A stretch of 11,058 bases of DNA, taken from the NCBI GenBank assembly GCA_030606845.1, contig JAUWFP010000049.1, positions 1 through 11,058 of the forward strand, given 5' to 3'. The notes below the pieces were generated by a model that saw only the letters and a program-made list of their open reading frames with translations, ran no database searches and was not told the origin of the DNA. Shown in pieces: positions 1 to 6,901 of this stretch. Source of the DNA: Anaerolineales bacterium. GTDB taxonomy: Bacteria; Chloroflexota; Anaerolineae; Anaerolineales; E44-bin32. Both the position numbers and the translations under genes were made by a program. Position 1 is the first letter of the stretch, and each line of letters starts with the position of its first letter.

Positions 1-289
1 CCATCCCCTCCAGTGCGGCCCTTCGTTGAGGCAACGCTTGATCCGGCAGCATAGGCTGCAACACATAGGTCCCGCGACCCCGTTGTGTGGAGAGTACTCC
101 TTCTTCGTCGAGTATGCGGTAGGCGCGAGCGATCGTGTTGAAGTTGACTCTCAGTTCCGCCGCCATTTTCCGTACCGTTGGCAGCTGATCGCCTGGTTTT
201 AGCATGCCAGAGGCAACCAGGTGTTTGATTCGATCCACCAATTGAGAATAGATCGGTATATGACCTCGGAAATCCAGCTCAGTAAACAC
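1..289 (-). CDS. GntR-family transcriptional regulator, N-terminal part (3' end beyond window)
   Basis: Reading the minus strand from a GTG at 289, an open frame runs off the left edge after 96 codons. It encodes a typical GntR winged helix-turn-helix: an N-terminal HIPIYSQLVDRIKHLV helix, then LKPGDQLPTVRKMAAEL, the recognition region VNFNTIARAYRILDEEG and the wing STQRGRGTYV. The VNxNTIARAYRxL wording is closest to the YtrA subfamily, whose members are short and often sit beside ABC transporter genes. A MocR/PdxR-type protein (GntR domain plus aminotransferase fold) cannot be excluded because the C-terminal part is outside the window. An in-frame TTG at 304 is an alternative start, and an ATG at 308 is out of frame. 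Neither start has a strong Shine-Dalgarno sequence. It is divergent from pdxS, so control of itself and possibly of pdxS is a reasonable inference. Family assignment is secure; subfamily and target are not. Confidence 0.85.
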   Translation of the reverse strand, partial: MFTELDFRGHIPIYSQLVDRIKHLVASGMLKPGDQLPTVRKMAAELRVNFNTIARAYRILDEEGVLSTQRGRGTYVLQPMLPDQALPQRRAALEGM

Positions 290-336
290 TTTTCGATGAC
301 CCAACCATCTTGTTGTCTCTTTGTATTATTGTACTA

Positions 337-365
337 ATTGTATATCTCCTACGTTTGGTTGTCAA
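337..365 (-). promoter_or_regulatory. sigma70-type promoter of the GntR-family gene
   Basis: On the minus strand a perfect -35 TTGACA (365-360) and a 5/6-match -10 TACAAT (342-337) are separated by exactly 17 bp. Transcription would start near 330, about 40 nt before the GTG start. Three direct TTGTA copies on the plus strand (321-325, 329-333, 338-342) overlap the -10 and the start point. They could be operator half-sites for autorepression; that part is inference. Confidence 0.75.
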
Positions 366-405
366 GCATTAAGTGCCTGGCTTCGGTTTCGTAGATTGTC
401 TATCG

Positions 406-414
406 TGGTAGAAT
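406..414 (+). promoter_or_regulatory. probable extended -10 promoter of pdxS operon
   Basis: TGGTAGAAT at 406-414 fits the extended -10 pattern TGnTAnnnT, with TAGAAT matching 5 of 6 consensus -10 bases. No good -35 hexamer lies 16-18 bp upstream, which is tolerated for extended -10 promoters. The start site would fall near 421, giving a leader of about 30 nt with GGAG (442-445) as ribosome binding site ahead of the ATG at 452. Confidence 0.5.
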
Positions 415-451
415 CAAATTAAGGTTGTTTGACTCTTGAACGGAGATAACT

Positions 452-1339
452 ATGGACAAAAAAGTTGCTACCTTCACCGTAAAGAAAGGCTTGGCCCAAA
501 TGCTTAAGGGCGGCGTGATTATGGATGTAGTCACGGTAGAACATGCCCTCATCGCCGAGGAAGCCGGCGCTGTTGCCGTGATGGCGCTTGAGCGCGTCCC
601 TGCTGATATTCGCGCCCACGGTGGCGTGGCTCGTATGAGCGACCCGGCTCTAATCCAGGAGATTATGGAGTCTGTCACAATCCCTGTGATGGCGAAGTGC
701 CGCATCGGTCATTTCGTCGAGGCCCAGATCATCGAGGCTCTCGGGGTTGACTTCATCGACGAGTCGGAGGTTTTAACGCCCGCTGATGAAGCGCACCACA
801 TCAATAAACACCCGTTCAAGATCCCCTTCGTTTGCGGCTGCCGCAATCTTGGCGAGGCCTTGCGCCGCATTGGAGAGGGAGCGGCGATGATCCGCACCAA
901 AGGAGAAGCTGGGACGGGTGACGTCGTCGAGGCAGTCCGACACGCGCGCTCTGTATTCGGCGCGATCCGGCGCCTCAAGAACATGCCCGACGAGGAGTTA
1001 ATGTCCTTTGCCAAAGAGATCGGCGCTCCCTTCGAGACGGTCAAGGAAACCAAGGAGCTGGGGCATCTTCCTGTTGTTAATTTTGCCGCCGGAGGCATCG
1101 CCACTCCGGCAGACGCCGCACTCATGATGCAGCTTGGTGTGGACGGTGTTTTTGTCGGCTCGGGTATTTTTAAATCGGGCGATCCCGCTCTGCGAGCCAA
1201 GTCCATCGTGGAAGCTGTTGCCCACTACGACGACCCGAAAATCCTGGCCGAGATCAGCAAAGGTCTAGGTGAGCCAATGGTCGGCATTGAAGTGAGCGAA
1301 CTTCCCCAGACAGAACGGCTGGCCGAGAGGGGTTGGTAG
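452..1339 (+). CDS. pdxS: Pyridoxal 5'-phosphate synthase subunit PdxS
   Basis: This is the synthase subunit of the DXP-independent vitamin B6 route, which builds PLP from ribose 5-phosphate, glyceraldehyde 3-phosphate and ammonia passed on by PdxT. It is a cytosolic TIM barrel that forms dodecamers in known members. The 295-residue length is standard. The sequence shows the N-terminal GLAQMLKGGVIMDVV segment with D25, the first Schiff-base lysine K82 in VMAKCRIGH, the second lysine K150 followed by the phosphate-binding GEAGTG loop, and GSGIFKS near residue 236. These correspond to D24, K81 and K149 of the Bacillus enzyme. The ATG at 452 has GGAG six bases upstream. It is the first gene of a run that continues to tmk. 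All catalytic residues are intact, so an active enzyme is expected. Confidence 0.98.
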   Translation: MDKKVATFTVKKGLAQMLKGGVIMDVVTVEHALIAEEAGAVAVMALERVPADIRAHGGVARMSDPALIQEIMESVTIPVMAKCRIGHFVEAQIIEALGVDFIDESEVLTPADEAHHINKHPFKIPFVCGCRNLGEALRRIGEGAAMIRTKGEAGTGDVVEAVRHARSVFGAIRRLKNMPDEELMSFAKEIGAPFETVKETKELGHLPVVNFAAGGIATPADAALMMQLGVDGVFVGSGIFKSGDPALRAKSIVEAVAHYDDPKILAEISKGLGEPMVGIEVSELPQTERLAERGW

Positions 1340-1389
1340 ATCTCTTTGGGAGGGTGGCAATTCCTCACTCCGCAGACGATAGAACCCGG

Positions 1390-1878
1390 ATGCGAAGACA
1401 CGACCGGGAAATTAAAGACCAGTCTGAGGTAAAGGCGCTTCTGCGCGATTCTCAGTTCGGTTTTATTGCTACCGTTTTTGAGAACCAGCCTTTCATACAC
1501 GCAAATCTTTTTTGGTACGACGAGAAAAACCAGCGCATTTACTTCCACACAGCCCTCGAGGGTCGCGTCCGCAGCAATATCGAGACCAACCCCCAGATAT
1601 GCTTCAGTGTCGCATCCATGGGCCGTCTCCTTCCTGCTGAGACGGCGATTGAATTCAGCACCGAGTATGCTAGCGTGACGGTGTTCGGGAGCGCGCGCAT
1701 AACCGACGATCCATCAGAACAACGCTACGGTCTGCAGGGGTTGCTTGACAAGTATTTCCCTGAGTTAGATGCGGGCGAGGATTACAGCCCCATCACAGAT
1801 GCGGATTTGCGGCGAACCTCCGTCTTCGCAATGGAGATCGAATCTTGGAGCGGGAAACAAAAGGTAGCAGGATCATGA
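1390..1878 (+). CDS. Pyridoxamine 5'-phosphate oxidase-family (split beta-barrel, NimA-like) flavoprotein
   Basis: A 162-residue protein of the FMN-binding split-barrel fold. The N-terminus MRRHDREIKDQSEVKALL is typical of the NimA/COG3467-like branch. It is followed by FGFIATV, the IYFHTALEGRVRSNIETNPQICFSV segment that contacts flavin phosphate in relatives, and a central strand region SVTVFGSARI. The ATG at 1390 is chosen because it fits the family N-terminus. TTG 1333 (overlapping the pdxS stop) and GTG 1354 are in frame but add about 19 and 12 residues unlike the family. It lies between pdxS and pdxT and its TGA overlaps the pdxT ATG, so it is very probably co-expressed with the PLP synthase. 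A B6 salvage or flavin-dependent role is inferred from context only. It does not look like a canonical PdxH, which is longer. Confidence 0.85.
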   Translation: MRRHDREIKDQSEVKALLRDSQFGFIATVFENQPFIHANLFWYDEKNQRIYFHTALEGRVRSNIETNPQICFSVASMGRLLPAETAIEFSTEYASVTVFGSARITDDPSEQRYGLQGLLDKYFPELDAGEDYSPITDADLRRTSVFAMEIESWSGKQKVAGS

Positions 1879-2459
1879 AAGTTGGCGTCTTAGCGCTGCA
1901 GGGAGATTTCGCCGAACACCTTGCCTTTTTGCGAAGGCTGGGAGCCGAAGGTGTTGAGATTCGCTTGCCTTCCCACCTGGATGATCTTGATGCCTTGATT
2001 ATTCCCGGAGGTGAATCGACGACGATCGGGAAACTAGCCCTCGCATTCGACCTGCTGGAACCACTACGAACCTTCGGCCTGACGCGCCCGATATGGGGCA
2101 CCTGCGCTGGCGCAATTTTCCTCTCGAAAGATACCTTGGAGCGACAGCATCTATTAGGATTGATGGATATAACGGTCGAACGCAACGCCTTCGGTCGCCA
2201 GGCCGATAGCTTCGAGTCTGATATTCACGTGGCTGTCCTGGAGGATGCCAGGACACCATTCCCGGCGATATTCATCCGTTCGCCCCTGATCGCCCGCGTC
2301 GGGCCCGATGTTGATGTTATCGCCCACTTGCCCAACAACAAAGAAAATGGCATTATCATTGCCGCGAAGCAGGGACATTTCCTTGCCACAAGCTTTCACC
2401 CGGAATTAACCGGGGATGATCGCTTTCACCGCTATTTCCTGTCCCTAATGAAAACGTGA
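1875..2459 (+). CDS. pdxT: Pyridoxal 5'-phosphate synthase glutaminase subunit PdxT
   Basis: This is the class I glutamine amidotransferase partner of PdxS: it hydrolyses glutamine and channels ammonia into the PdxS barrel. The protein has 194 residues, the normal size. It starts MKVGVLALQGDFAEH and contains the oxyanion-loop motif PGGEST (44-49), the nucleophile elbow GTCAGA with C77, the RNAFGRQ signature (103-109), and H175 and E177 in SFHPEL completing the Cys-His-Glu triad. The ATG at 1875 overlaps the previous stop as ATGA and matches the conserved N-terminus; an upstream GTG-like extension to 1845 would add ten residues with no family match. Sharing a transcript with pdxS fits the 1:1 complex. 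The intervening flavoprotein gene is the unusual element. Confidence 0.97.
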   Translation: MKVGVLALQGDFAEHLAFLRRLGAEGVEIRLPSHLDDLDALIIPGGESTTIGKLALAFDLLEPLRTFGLTRPIWGTCAGAIFLSKDTLERQHLLGLMDITVERNAFGRQADSFESDIHVAVLEDARTPFPAIFIRSPLIARVGPDVDVIAHLPNNKENGIIIAAKQGHFLATSFHPELTGDDRFHRYFLSLMKT

Positions 2460-2462
2460 TCT

Positions 2463-3437
2463 ATGACGATTCGTCCTTATGATTGGCGCGACCTAATACT
2501 CTTGCACCGACTCCGCAGTCGCGGGATGTGCCTTGACACCAGGCTCATGTTTGCTCACGGGGCACCTGCGCTAAGGCGCACGCCCTTAAGTACACTCATC
2601 CCCGGCGGCAATGTTTTCACTCTGGTTTCCCGTGCTGACAATTCTGGCGAATTGTCGGCAGCCGGCCAGTTTCTAATTCGCACCAATCAACTTCCTGCAC
2701 GGTTGGTCTTTATCAGCCCGCGTGAAATTCTCTCTAGGCCAGAGGGTGCCAGCCTGCTTGAAGCAATGGCTCGTATGGCCGGAGAGCGGGGCGCAACCGC
2801 ACTAATTGCCGAAATCGATGAGCGCGACCCCGCCTTTGATAGTTTGCATGCAGCAGGTTTCGCTATTTATTCCCGCCAACGGATATTGCGCCTTGAGAGC
2901 ATTGTCGAAGAAAAAACAATCCCTGATGATGGGACTTGGCGTCTTGCAACTGACCGCGACTACATAGCGATTCAAGGCCTATATACCAACCTCGTCCCAG
3001 CCCTGGTCCAGCAAGTGGAGCCTCCTCCCTCCCACCATGAACGGGGCTTTGTATACTGGTCACAAGGTGAGTTGCTAGGCTTCTTGGACATTGAGCGAGG
3101 ACCACAAGGCACCTGGGTGCAACCCTATTTCCACCCAGCGGCCGAATTAGACGAAAATCTTTTGTCGGGATTACTTCTCAGCTTCTCGCCCAGCCAAAGA
3201 CGCCCGCTTTTTATCTGCGTTCGCTCGTACCAGGGAGGACTCAGTCAATCGCTCAAACAACTCGGTTTCGAGGTATGCAGCAACCAGGCGGTAATGGTAA
3301 AGCGCCTCGCTGCCCCGGTTCGCCGGCAAGTCCGAACCAAGATTCCGGTGCTCGATGGGACACAACCTGAACCATCAGCGCCTTTTGCCAACATCGTTCA
3401 TCACAAATCCGCACCGAAACACACACATGGACTATGA
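2463..3437 (+). CDS. Tandem GNAT-like acetyltransferase-fold protein, substrate unknown
   Basis: A 324-residue soluble protein that appears to contain two GNAT-like units. The first (about 1-150) begins TIRPYDWRDLILLHRLRS. It has a helix LLEAMARMAGERGATALIAEI and ends in a SLHAAGFAIYSRQRILRL segment, the usual acetyl-CoA fold ending in which a GF turn precedes the last strand. The second (about 155-285) begins WRLATDRDYIAIQGLY and ends SLKQLGFEVCSNQAVMVKRL, with the same layout but no clear acetyl-CoA pyrophosphate loop (Q/RxxGxG/A), so it may be non-catalytic. A basic, low-complexity tail follows (about 288-324). It starts 3 nt after pdxT without a clear Shine-Dalgarno and overlaps the next gene by ATGA, so it is probably translated by coupling. 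The fold call is moderately sure; the substrate is unknown. Confidence 0.7.
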   Translation: MTIRPYDWRDLILLHRLRSRGMCLDTRLMFAHGAPALRRTPLSTLIPGGNVFTLVSRADNSGELSAAGQFLIRTNQLPARLVFISPREILSRPEGASLLEAMARMAGERGATALIAEIDERDPAFDSLHAAGFAIYSRQRILRLESIVEEKTIPDDGTWRLATDRDYIAIQGLYTNLVPALVQQVEPPPSHHERGFVYWSQGELLGFLDIERGPQGTWVQPYFHPAAELDENLLSGLLLSFSPSQRRPLFICVRSYQGGLSQSLKQLGFEVCSNQAVMVKRLAAPVRRQVRTKIPVLDGTQPEPSAPFANIVHHKSAPKHTHGL

Positions 3438-5029
3438 CTCAGAAACGGATAACCGATAACTTAACCGACCTGCTCGATGTCCTGCCGCCCGAAATCACCA
3501 GTGCGATTGATAAAATCAATCGTCCCGACGACCTACTGGAGATCATCCTTGATCTGGGCCGCACTCCCTCTGCGAGATTCACAGATGGTGAGGTTGTACT
3601 CAGCGAGCAAGAGGTATCTCCAACAGAGATCGATTATGTCGTGTCCCGAATCGGCGACTACGATGCCGACAACCGCGCCGGCATCGAGCGCACCCTGCAT
3701 CGCATCTCGGCCATCCGCAACCGGCATAGGGAAATCATCGGTCTCACCTGCCGTGTAGGTAGGGCCGTTTACGGAACGATCGACATTATCCAGGATATCA
3801 TCACGAGCGGCACCAGTGTCCTTCTCCTCGGCCGCCCTGCTGTTGGTAAAACGACGATGCTGCGTGAGGCCGCGCGCATCCTGGCGGAGGAGAAACGAGT
3901 CGTCATCGTAGACACTTCCAACGAAATCGCTGGGGATGGCGATGTACCACACCCGGCGATAGGTCGCGCCCGCCGCATGCAGGTGCGAGAACCTACGCTT
4001 CAGCACGAGGTTATGATCGAGGCCGTAGAGAATCACAACCCCGAGGTGATTGTGATCGATGAGATCGGGCGCGAGCTTGAGGCAATCGCGGCGCGCACGA
4101 TTGCTGAGCGCGGCGTCCAACTTATCGGCACCGCCCACGGAAACACGCTCGAAAACTTGTTGTTGAACCCAACCCTCTCGGACCTAATCGGCGGTATAGA
4201 GTCCGTGACTCTATCAGACGATGAAGCTCGTCGCCGTGGCACACAAAAAACAGTACTTGAGCGCCGCGCAGCACCGACCTTTAACATCTTGGTAGAAATT
4301 CTTGATCGCGAACGATTAGCTGTCCACCACGATGTCTCTGCTGCCGTCGATGCCATGCTGCGAGGCCGGCCTCTGCACCCAGAAGTGCGTTACCGCGACA
4401 AAGACGGGGAGATAAAAATTGAAATACCCAGGGCGTCAACAGCCGCCAGCCGAGCACCGCAATCTGGATATCGGCGGCAGACTGCACTCCCTACTGCTCC
4501 CCAGAACAATTCAGACGGCCCCCCTTATTCGCCGACGGCGCCGCACATGCCCGGAAAACCCCTGGCTCCAATCCGCATCTTTCCCTTCGGTGTTGCCCGT
4601 AATCGCTTGCGCCAGGCATCCAAACGCCTGGGTGTACCCTCCGTTCTTGCAGACTCTCTGGGTGATGCAGAGGTGCTTGTTACCCTGAGATCTAATTTCC
4701 GTAAGCGCCCTCGAGTGGTCAAAGACGCGGAAAACCGGCGGATGCCTATTTATGTTCTACGCTCCAATACCGTTAATCAGATGGAGGGCTTTCTGATTGA
4801 CCTCTACAATTTACGCTCATCGAGCTTCGACGACCCATCCATGGACAAGGCTCTTGAGGAGACGAACAGCGCAATACAGAGGGTACTCGATGGCACTCGC
4901 TCAATCGATCTCTCGCCCACATCATCCTACATTCGCCGTCTACAGCATCAGATGGCGCGCCAGGCAAACCTGGTTTCGCATTCCTATGGGAAGGAACCAC
5001 ATAGACGCGTGAGGATTTTTCGCAATTGA
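3434..5029 (+). CDS. R3H-domain AAA ATPase (Ycf45 / SpoIIIAA-like)
   Basis: A 531-residue predicted nucleic-acid-linked ATPase. An N-terminal region (about 1-110) resembles the start of SpoIIIAA/Ycf45 proteins, with the RxxGIERTLHRISAIRNR stretch. The ATPase core has a Walker A GRPAVGKTT (133-141), a strand RVVIVDTSNEIAGDGD (155-170), and Walker B VIVIDEIG (205-212) with D209/E210, followed by GTAHG (242-246). A Pro/Ala/Ser-rich linker covers about 343-388. A second conserved block begins IRIFPFGVARNRLRQA (390-405), and a C-terminal R3H domain (about 490-531) has the R501/H505 pair and the end GKEPHRRVRIFR. R3H domains bind single-stranded nucleic acid. It overlaps both neighbours by 4 nt. 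SpoIIIAA acts in sporulation and Ycf45 in plastids and cyanobacteria is uncharacterised, so the cellular role here is not known. Confidence 0.88.
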   Translation: MTQKRITDNLTDLLDVLPPEITSAIDKINRPDDLLEIILDLGRTPSARFTDGEVVLSEQEVSPTEIDYVVSRIGDYDADNRAGIERTLHRISAIRNRHREIIGLTCRVGRAVYGTIDIIQDIITSGTSVLLLGRPAVGKTTMLREAARILAEEKRVVIVDTSNEIAGDGDVPHPAIGRARRMQVREPTLQHEVMIEAVENHNPEVIVIDEIGRELEAIAARTIAERGVQLIGTAHGNTLENLLLNPTLSDLIGGIESVTLSDDEARRRGTQKTVLERRAAPTFNILVEILDRERLAVHHDVSAAVDAMLRGRPLHPEVRYRDKDGEIKIEIPRASTAASRAPQSGYRRQTALPTAPQNNSDGPPYSPTAPHMPGKPLAPIRIFPFGVARNRLRQASKRLGVPSVLADSLGDAEVLVTLRSNFRKRPRVVKDAENRRMPIYVLRSNTVNQMEGFLIDLYNLRSSSFDDPSMDKALEETNSAIQRVLDGTRSIDLSPTSSYIRRLQHQMARQANLVSHSYGKEPHRRVRIFRN

Positions 5030-5667
5030 ATCTATTTATCACTTTGGAGGGGCCGGACGGAGGAGGAAAATCATCGCAGGCACAATGCCTTGCAGAGTAC
5101 CTGCGCGCCGAGAACATCGAGGTTCTGCTTACCCGTGAGCCTGGCGGTTCTCCCATAGGAGATCAGATCCGGCATGTGATTATGGAGCTCGAGAATACCG
5201 ACATGGATGCGCGCACAGAGTTTCTGCTCTTCTCGGCTTCACGCGCGCAGCACATTGCCGAGGTTATTCGCCCCAATCTGGAAAACGGCTTGACCGTCAT
5301 CTCTGACCGTTTTTTTGACTCTTCGCTGGCTTATCAGGGATATGGCCAGCGCTTACCATTGGAAATACTTAAGGCGATCACCAACTTCGCAACCAGTGGC
5401 CTCACCCCCGATCTCACGCTGCTGCTCGATCTTCCCGTTGAAGAAGGATTGCGCCGTCGCGAGGCGGACGGAAACTGGAACCGTATGGACGCGTACGACA
5501 TCGACTTCCACCGCCGCGTACGTCGCGGTTATCTCCAATTGGCAGCCGAGACTCCAGAGCGCTGGATTATACTCAACGCCGAGCAGTCCTTTGATGCGCT
5601 GCAAGATGAAATCCGGCACGCGGTGATGGGACGCTTAAGGCCAGATCCAACGGATACGGACAAATAG
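5026..5667 (+). CDS. tmk: dTMP kinase (thymidylate kinase)
   Basis: Phosphorylates dTMP to dTDP with ATP, the step leading to dTTP. The 213-residue protein has the P-loop EGPDGGGKSS (8-17), the dTMP-binding TREPGG (36-41), the FSASRAQH stretch (69-76), the DRF motif (94-96) followed by SSLAYQGYG, and an Arg-rich segment GLRRRE (141-146) leading into the LID. Length and motif order are normal. The start is a TTG at 5026, sharing its bases with the upstream TGA (TTGA overlap). MNLFITLEGPDG is the expected family N-terminus and no other start fits. GAGG at 5011-5014 is a rather distant ribosome binding site, so coupling to the R3H ATPase gene probably helps initiation. It is the last gene of the pdxS run; no terminator hairpin with a T-run follows. 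Confidence 0.97.
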   Translation: MNLFITLEGPDGGGKSSQAQCLAEYLRAENIEVLLTREPGGSPIGDQIRHVIMELENTDMDARTEFLLFSASRAQHIAEVIRPNLENGLTVISDRFFDSSLAYQGYGQRLPLEILKAITNFATSGLTPDLTLLLDLPVEEGLRRREADGNWNRMDAYDIDFHRRVRRGYLQLAAETPERWIILNAEQSFDALQDEIRHAVMGRLRPDPTDTDK

Positions 5668-5783
5668 GCAGGAATCCAAGCCCCTGTACTCATACTCACA
5701 TTTCAGATGATAGCCGGGTGAGATTCTCCCGCGACGCAACGCCTTTACGATAAAAGAAGCAACGTCAAAGAAGGACTTTGAGA

Positions 5784-6416
5784 TTGGTTACTCTGTTATG
5801 CTTCGGCGATTCAAACACTTGGGGGTTTAACCCGGCTACCTGGGAGCGCTATCCGCAGGACATTCGCTGGCCTGGCGTTCTCCAAAACGAACTGGGTGAG
5901 AGCTATCGGGTAATCGAAGATGGCCAAAACGGAAGAACGGCTGTCGAGGGCAAGGCGTTCGCCGGTTTCAATTCAAGTGTATCCGATCTCATCTCCACGC
6001 TCGCAAACCACGGTCCTTTTGACCTCATCATCCTGATGCTGGGCACCAATGATTTATTAATGAGATCGTCTGTTTCCCCGGATGATGTTGGCAAAGGGAT
6101 CGATGTCCTATTGGAGGTCATCCACCATAGCGGAGCGGGTCCTGGAAGCAGCGCCCCCGCTGCTCTTCTCCTTGCTCCCCCGCCCATCGGATCCCCTGCT
6201 GGCGAGACAGCTACCCCCGAGAGTGCGGTGACCCAATCGCACTTATTTGCTAAGAGGTACGCGTCGATCGCCGCGGATTTCGGTTGTGCTTTTCTAAACA
6301 CCGGCGAGATTGTTTGCTCCAGCGAAATCGACGGTTCTCACCTTGATGCTTCTGAACACACGAAGCTCGGGTTAGCCGTCGCAAAACGAGTACGTATGAT
6401 CTTCGCTAGCGTTTGA
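5784..6416 (+). CDS. SGNH/GDSL-family hydrolase (arylesterase-like)
   Basis: A 210-residue esterase of the SGNH fold, related to the TesA/arylesterase-like branch with the GDSNTWG nucleophile motif. With a TTG start at 5784, block I is CFGDSNTWG with the catalytic serine at residue 10. Block II is DGQNGRTA (about 46-53), block III LGTND (86-90), and block V DGSHLD has the catalytic D183 and H186. All four signature residues are therefore present. TTG 5784 is preferred over TTG 5778 because AAGGA (5771-5775) is eight bases before 5784 but only two before 5778. No signal peptide is seen, so it is probably cytosolic. It lies 116 nt after tmk, which may still be one transcript. Substrates of this family are broad (acyl esters, thioesters, acetylated sugars), so the specific reaction is unknown. 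Confidence 0.9.
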   Translation: MVTLLCFGDSNTWGFNPATWERYPQDIRWPGVLQNELGESYRVIEDGQNGRTAVEGKAFAGFNSSVSDLISTLANHGPFDLIILMLGTNDLLMRSSVSPDDVGKGIDVLLEVIHHSGAGPGSSAPAALLLAPPPIGSPAGETATPESAVTQSHLFAKRYASIAADFGCAFLNTGEIVCSSEIDGSHLDASEHTKLGLAVAKRVRMIFASV

Positions 6417-6478
6417 TGAAGGATAAAATTACAGGCGGGGCGAGAGGGATGGTTTCTAACCGTGGTCGTTGTTTCAGC

Positions 6479-6853
6479 CTAAAAGCCCTCGTTCATCCCT
6501 AGATCGGGCATGCTCTTCTCAATCTCGTCCGGACTTTCTCCAGACTCCAACCGGTCGATGGCCTCATCAAATTCGGGCGGCATCTCCTCGCCCATTTCGT
6601 TGCCCATTTTGCGCATCATCTTTGCCATCGAACGGGGATCGGATTCGTCGAAGTCTCCCCATGCACTTGGATCCGCCAGAGATTCGATCCGGGATTCTTC
6701 CGAGCGCGCAACTCGAACTCTGCCAATAATTCGTTCCAGCTTTTCGCTGCTGCAATGCTGACAGACAACGGAGACTACACCGTACTCCTCATAAGCCTGA
6801 TAAATCGAGTTGTGCTTTCCACAGTCGCGGCACGCATAATCATACGTCGGCAT
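6479..6853 (-). CDS. FmdB-family putative zinc ribbon protein
   Basis: A 124-residue protein starting MPTYDYACRDCG, the hallmark of the FmdB/CxxC_CXXC_SSSS zinc ribbon family. Two CxxC pairs (C8/C11 and C31/C34) can bind one zinc ion. The remainder is acidic, rich in Glu, Asp and Met, with low-complexity stretches (DESDPRSMAKMMRKMGNEMGEEM) and no recognisable domain. The ATG at 6853 has an excellent ribosome binding site, GGGAGGG (6864-6858), and fits the family N-terminus; a 26-residue upstream extension in the same frame does not. FmdB was first proposed as a regulator of the formamidase operon of Methylophilus, but most members have no tested role. The gene is divergent from gmk and convergent with the SGNH hydrolase gene, so it is its own transcription unit. 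Confidence 0.9.
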   Translation of the reverse strand: MPTYDYACRDCGKHNSIYQAYEEYGVVSVVCQHCSSEKLERIIGRVRVARSEESRIESLADPSAWGDFDESDPRSMAKMMRKMGNEMGEEMPPEFDEAIDRLESGESPDEIEKSMPDLGMNEGF

Positions 6854-6872
6854 CTTGCCCTCCCGTAAATAG

Positions 6873-6901
6873 ATTATACTGACCGCGTTGGGAGGTATCA
6901 A
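6873..6901 (-). promoter_or_regulatory. strong sigma70 promoter of the FmdB-like gene
   Basis: On the minus strand TTGATA (6901-6896, 5/6 to consensus) and a perfect TATAAT (6878-6873) are separated by 17 bp. The start would be near 6866, leaving about 12 nt of leader that is nearly all Shine-Dalgarno. The -35 box directly abuts the gmk ribosome binding site GGAGG (6891-6895), so the two divergent transcripts overlap at their 5' ends. Confidence 0.75.
6875..6880 (+). promoter_or_regulatory. candidate -10 box of gmk, overlapping the opposing fmdB -10
   Basis: TATACT (6875-6880, 5/6 match) on the plus strand overlaps by four bases the TATAAT of the minus-strand promoter. A start near 6887 would give an 18-nt leader containing GGAGG (6891-6895) before the gmk ATG at 6905. 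No convincing -35 lies upstream, so this half rests on the -10 alone. Confidence 0.45.

Noticed and set aside
400..705. Minus-strand open frame covering the pdxS start and leader
   Set aside because: Antisense to conserved pdxS sequence and would cross its promoter and ribosome binding site; no family resemblance.
709..1206. Minus-strand open frame of 165 codons inside pdxS
   Set aside because: Antisense shadow of the strongly conserved pdxS frame; the translation is Ser/Arg/Pro-rich without any domain.
3533..4138. Minus-strand open frame of 201 codons inside the R3H ATPase gene
   Set aside because: It lies opposite the Walker A/B core, whose frame is clearly the coding one; no family features and no ribosome binding site.
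5711..5731. Possible terminator after tmk (GGGTGAGATTCTCCC)
   Set aside because: Short stem with a bulge, a three-base loop and no T-run; not a credible terminator.
5724..5751. Possible promoter for the SGNH hydrolase gene (TTCTCC / TACGAT)
   Set aside because: Only 3/6 and 4/6 matches with 16-bp spacing; no better than chance in this composition.
6452..6462. GGTTTCTAACC hairpin between the convergent SGNH and FmdB-like genes
   Set aside because: Only four base pairs with no T-run; below what supports a terminator.
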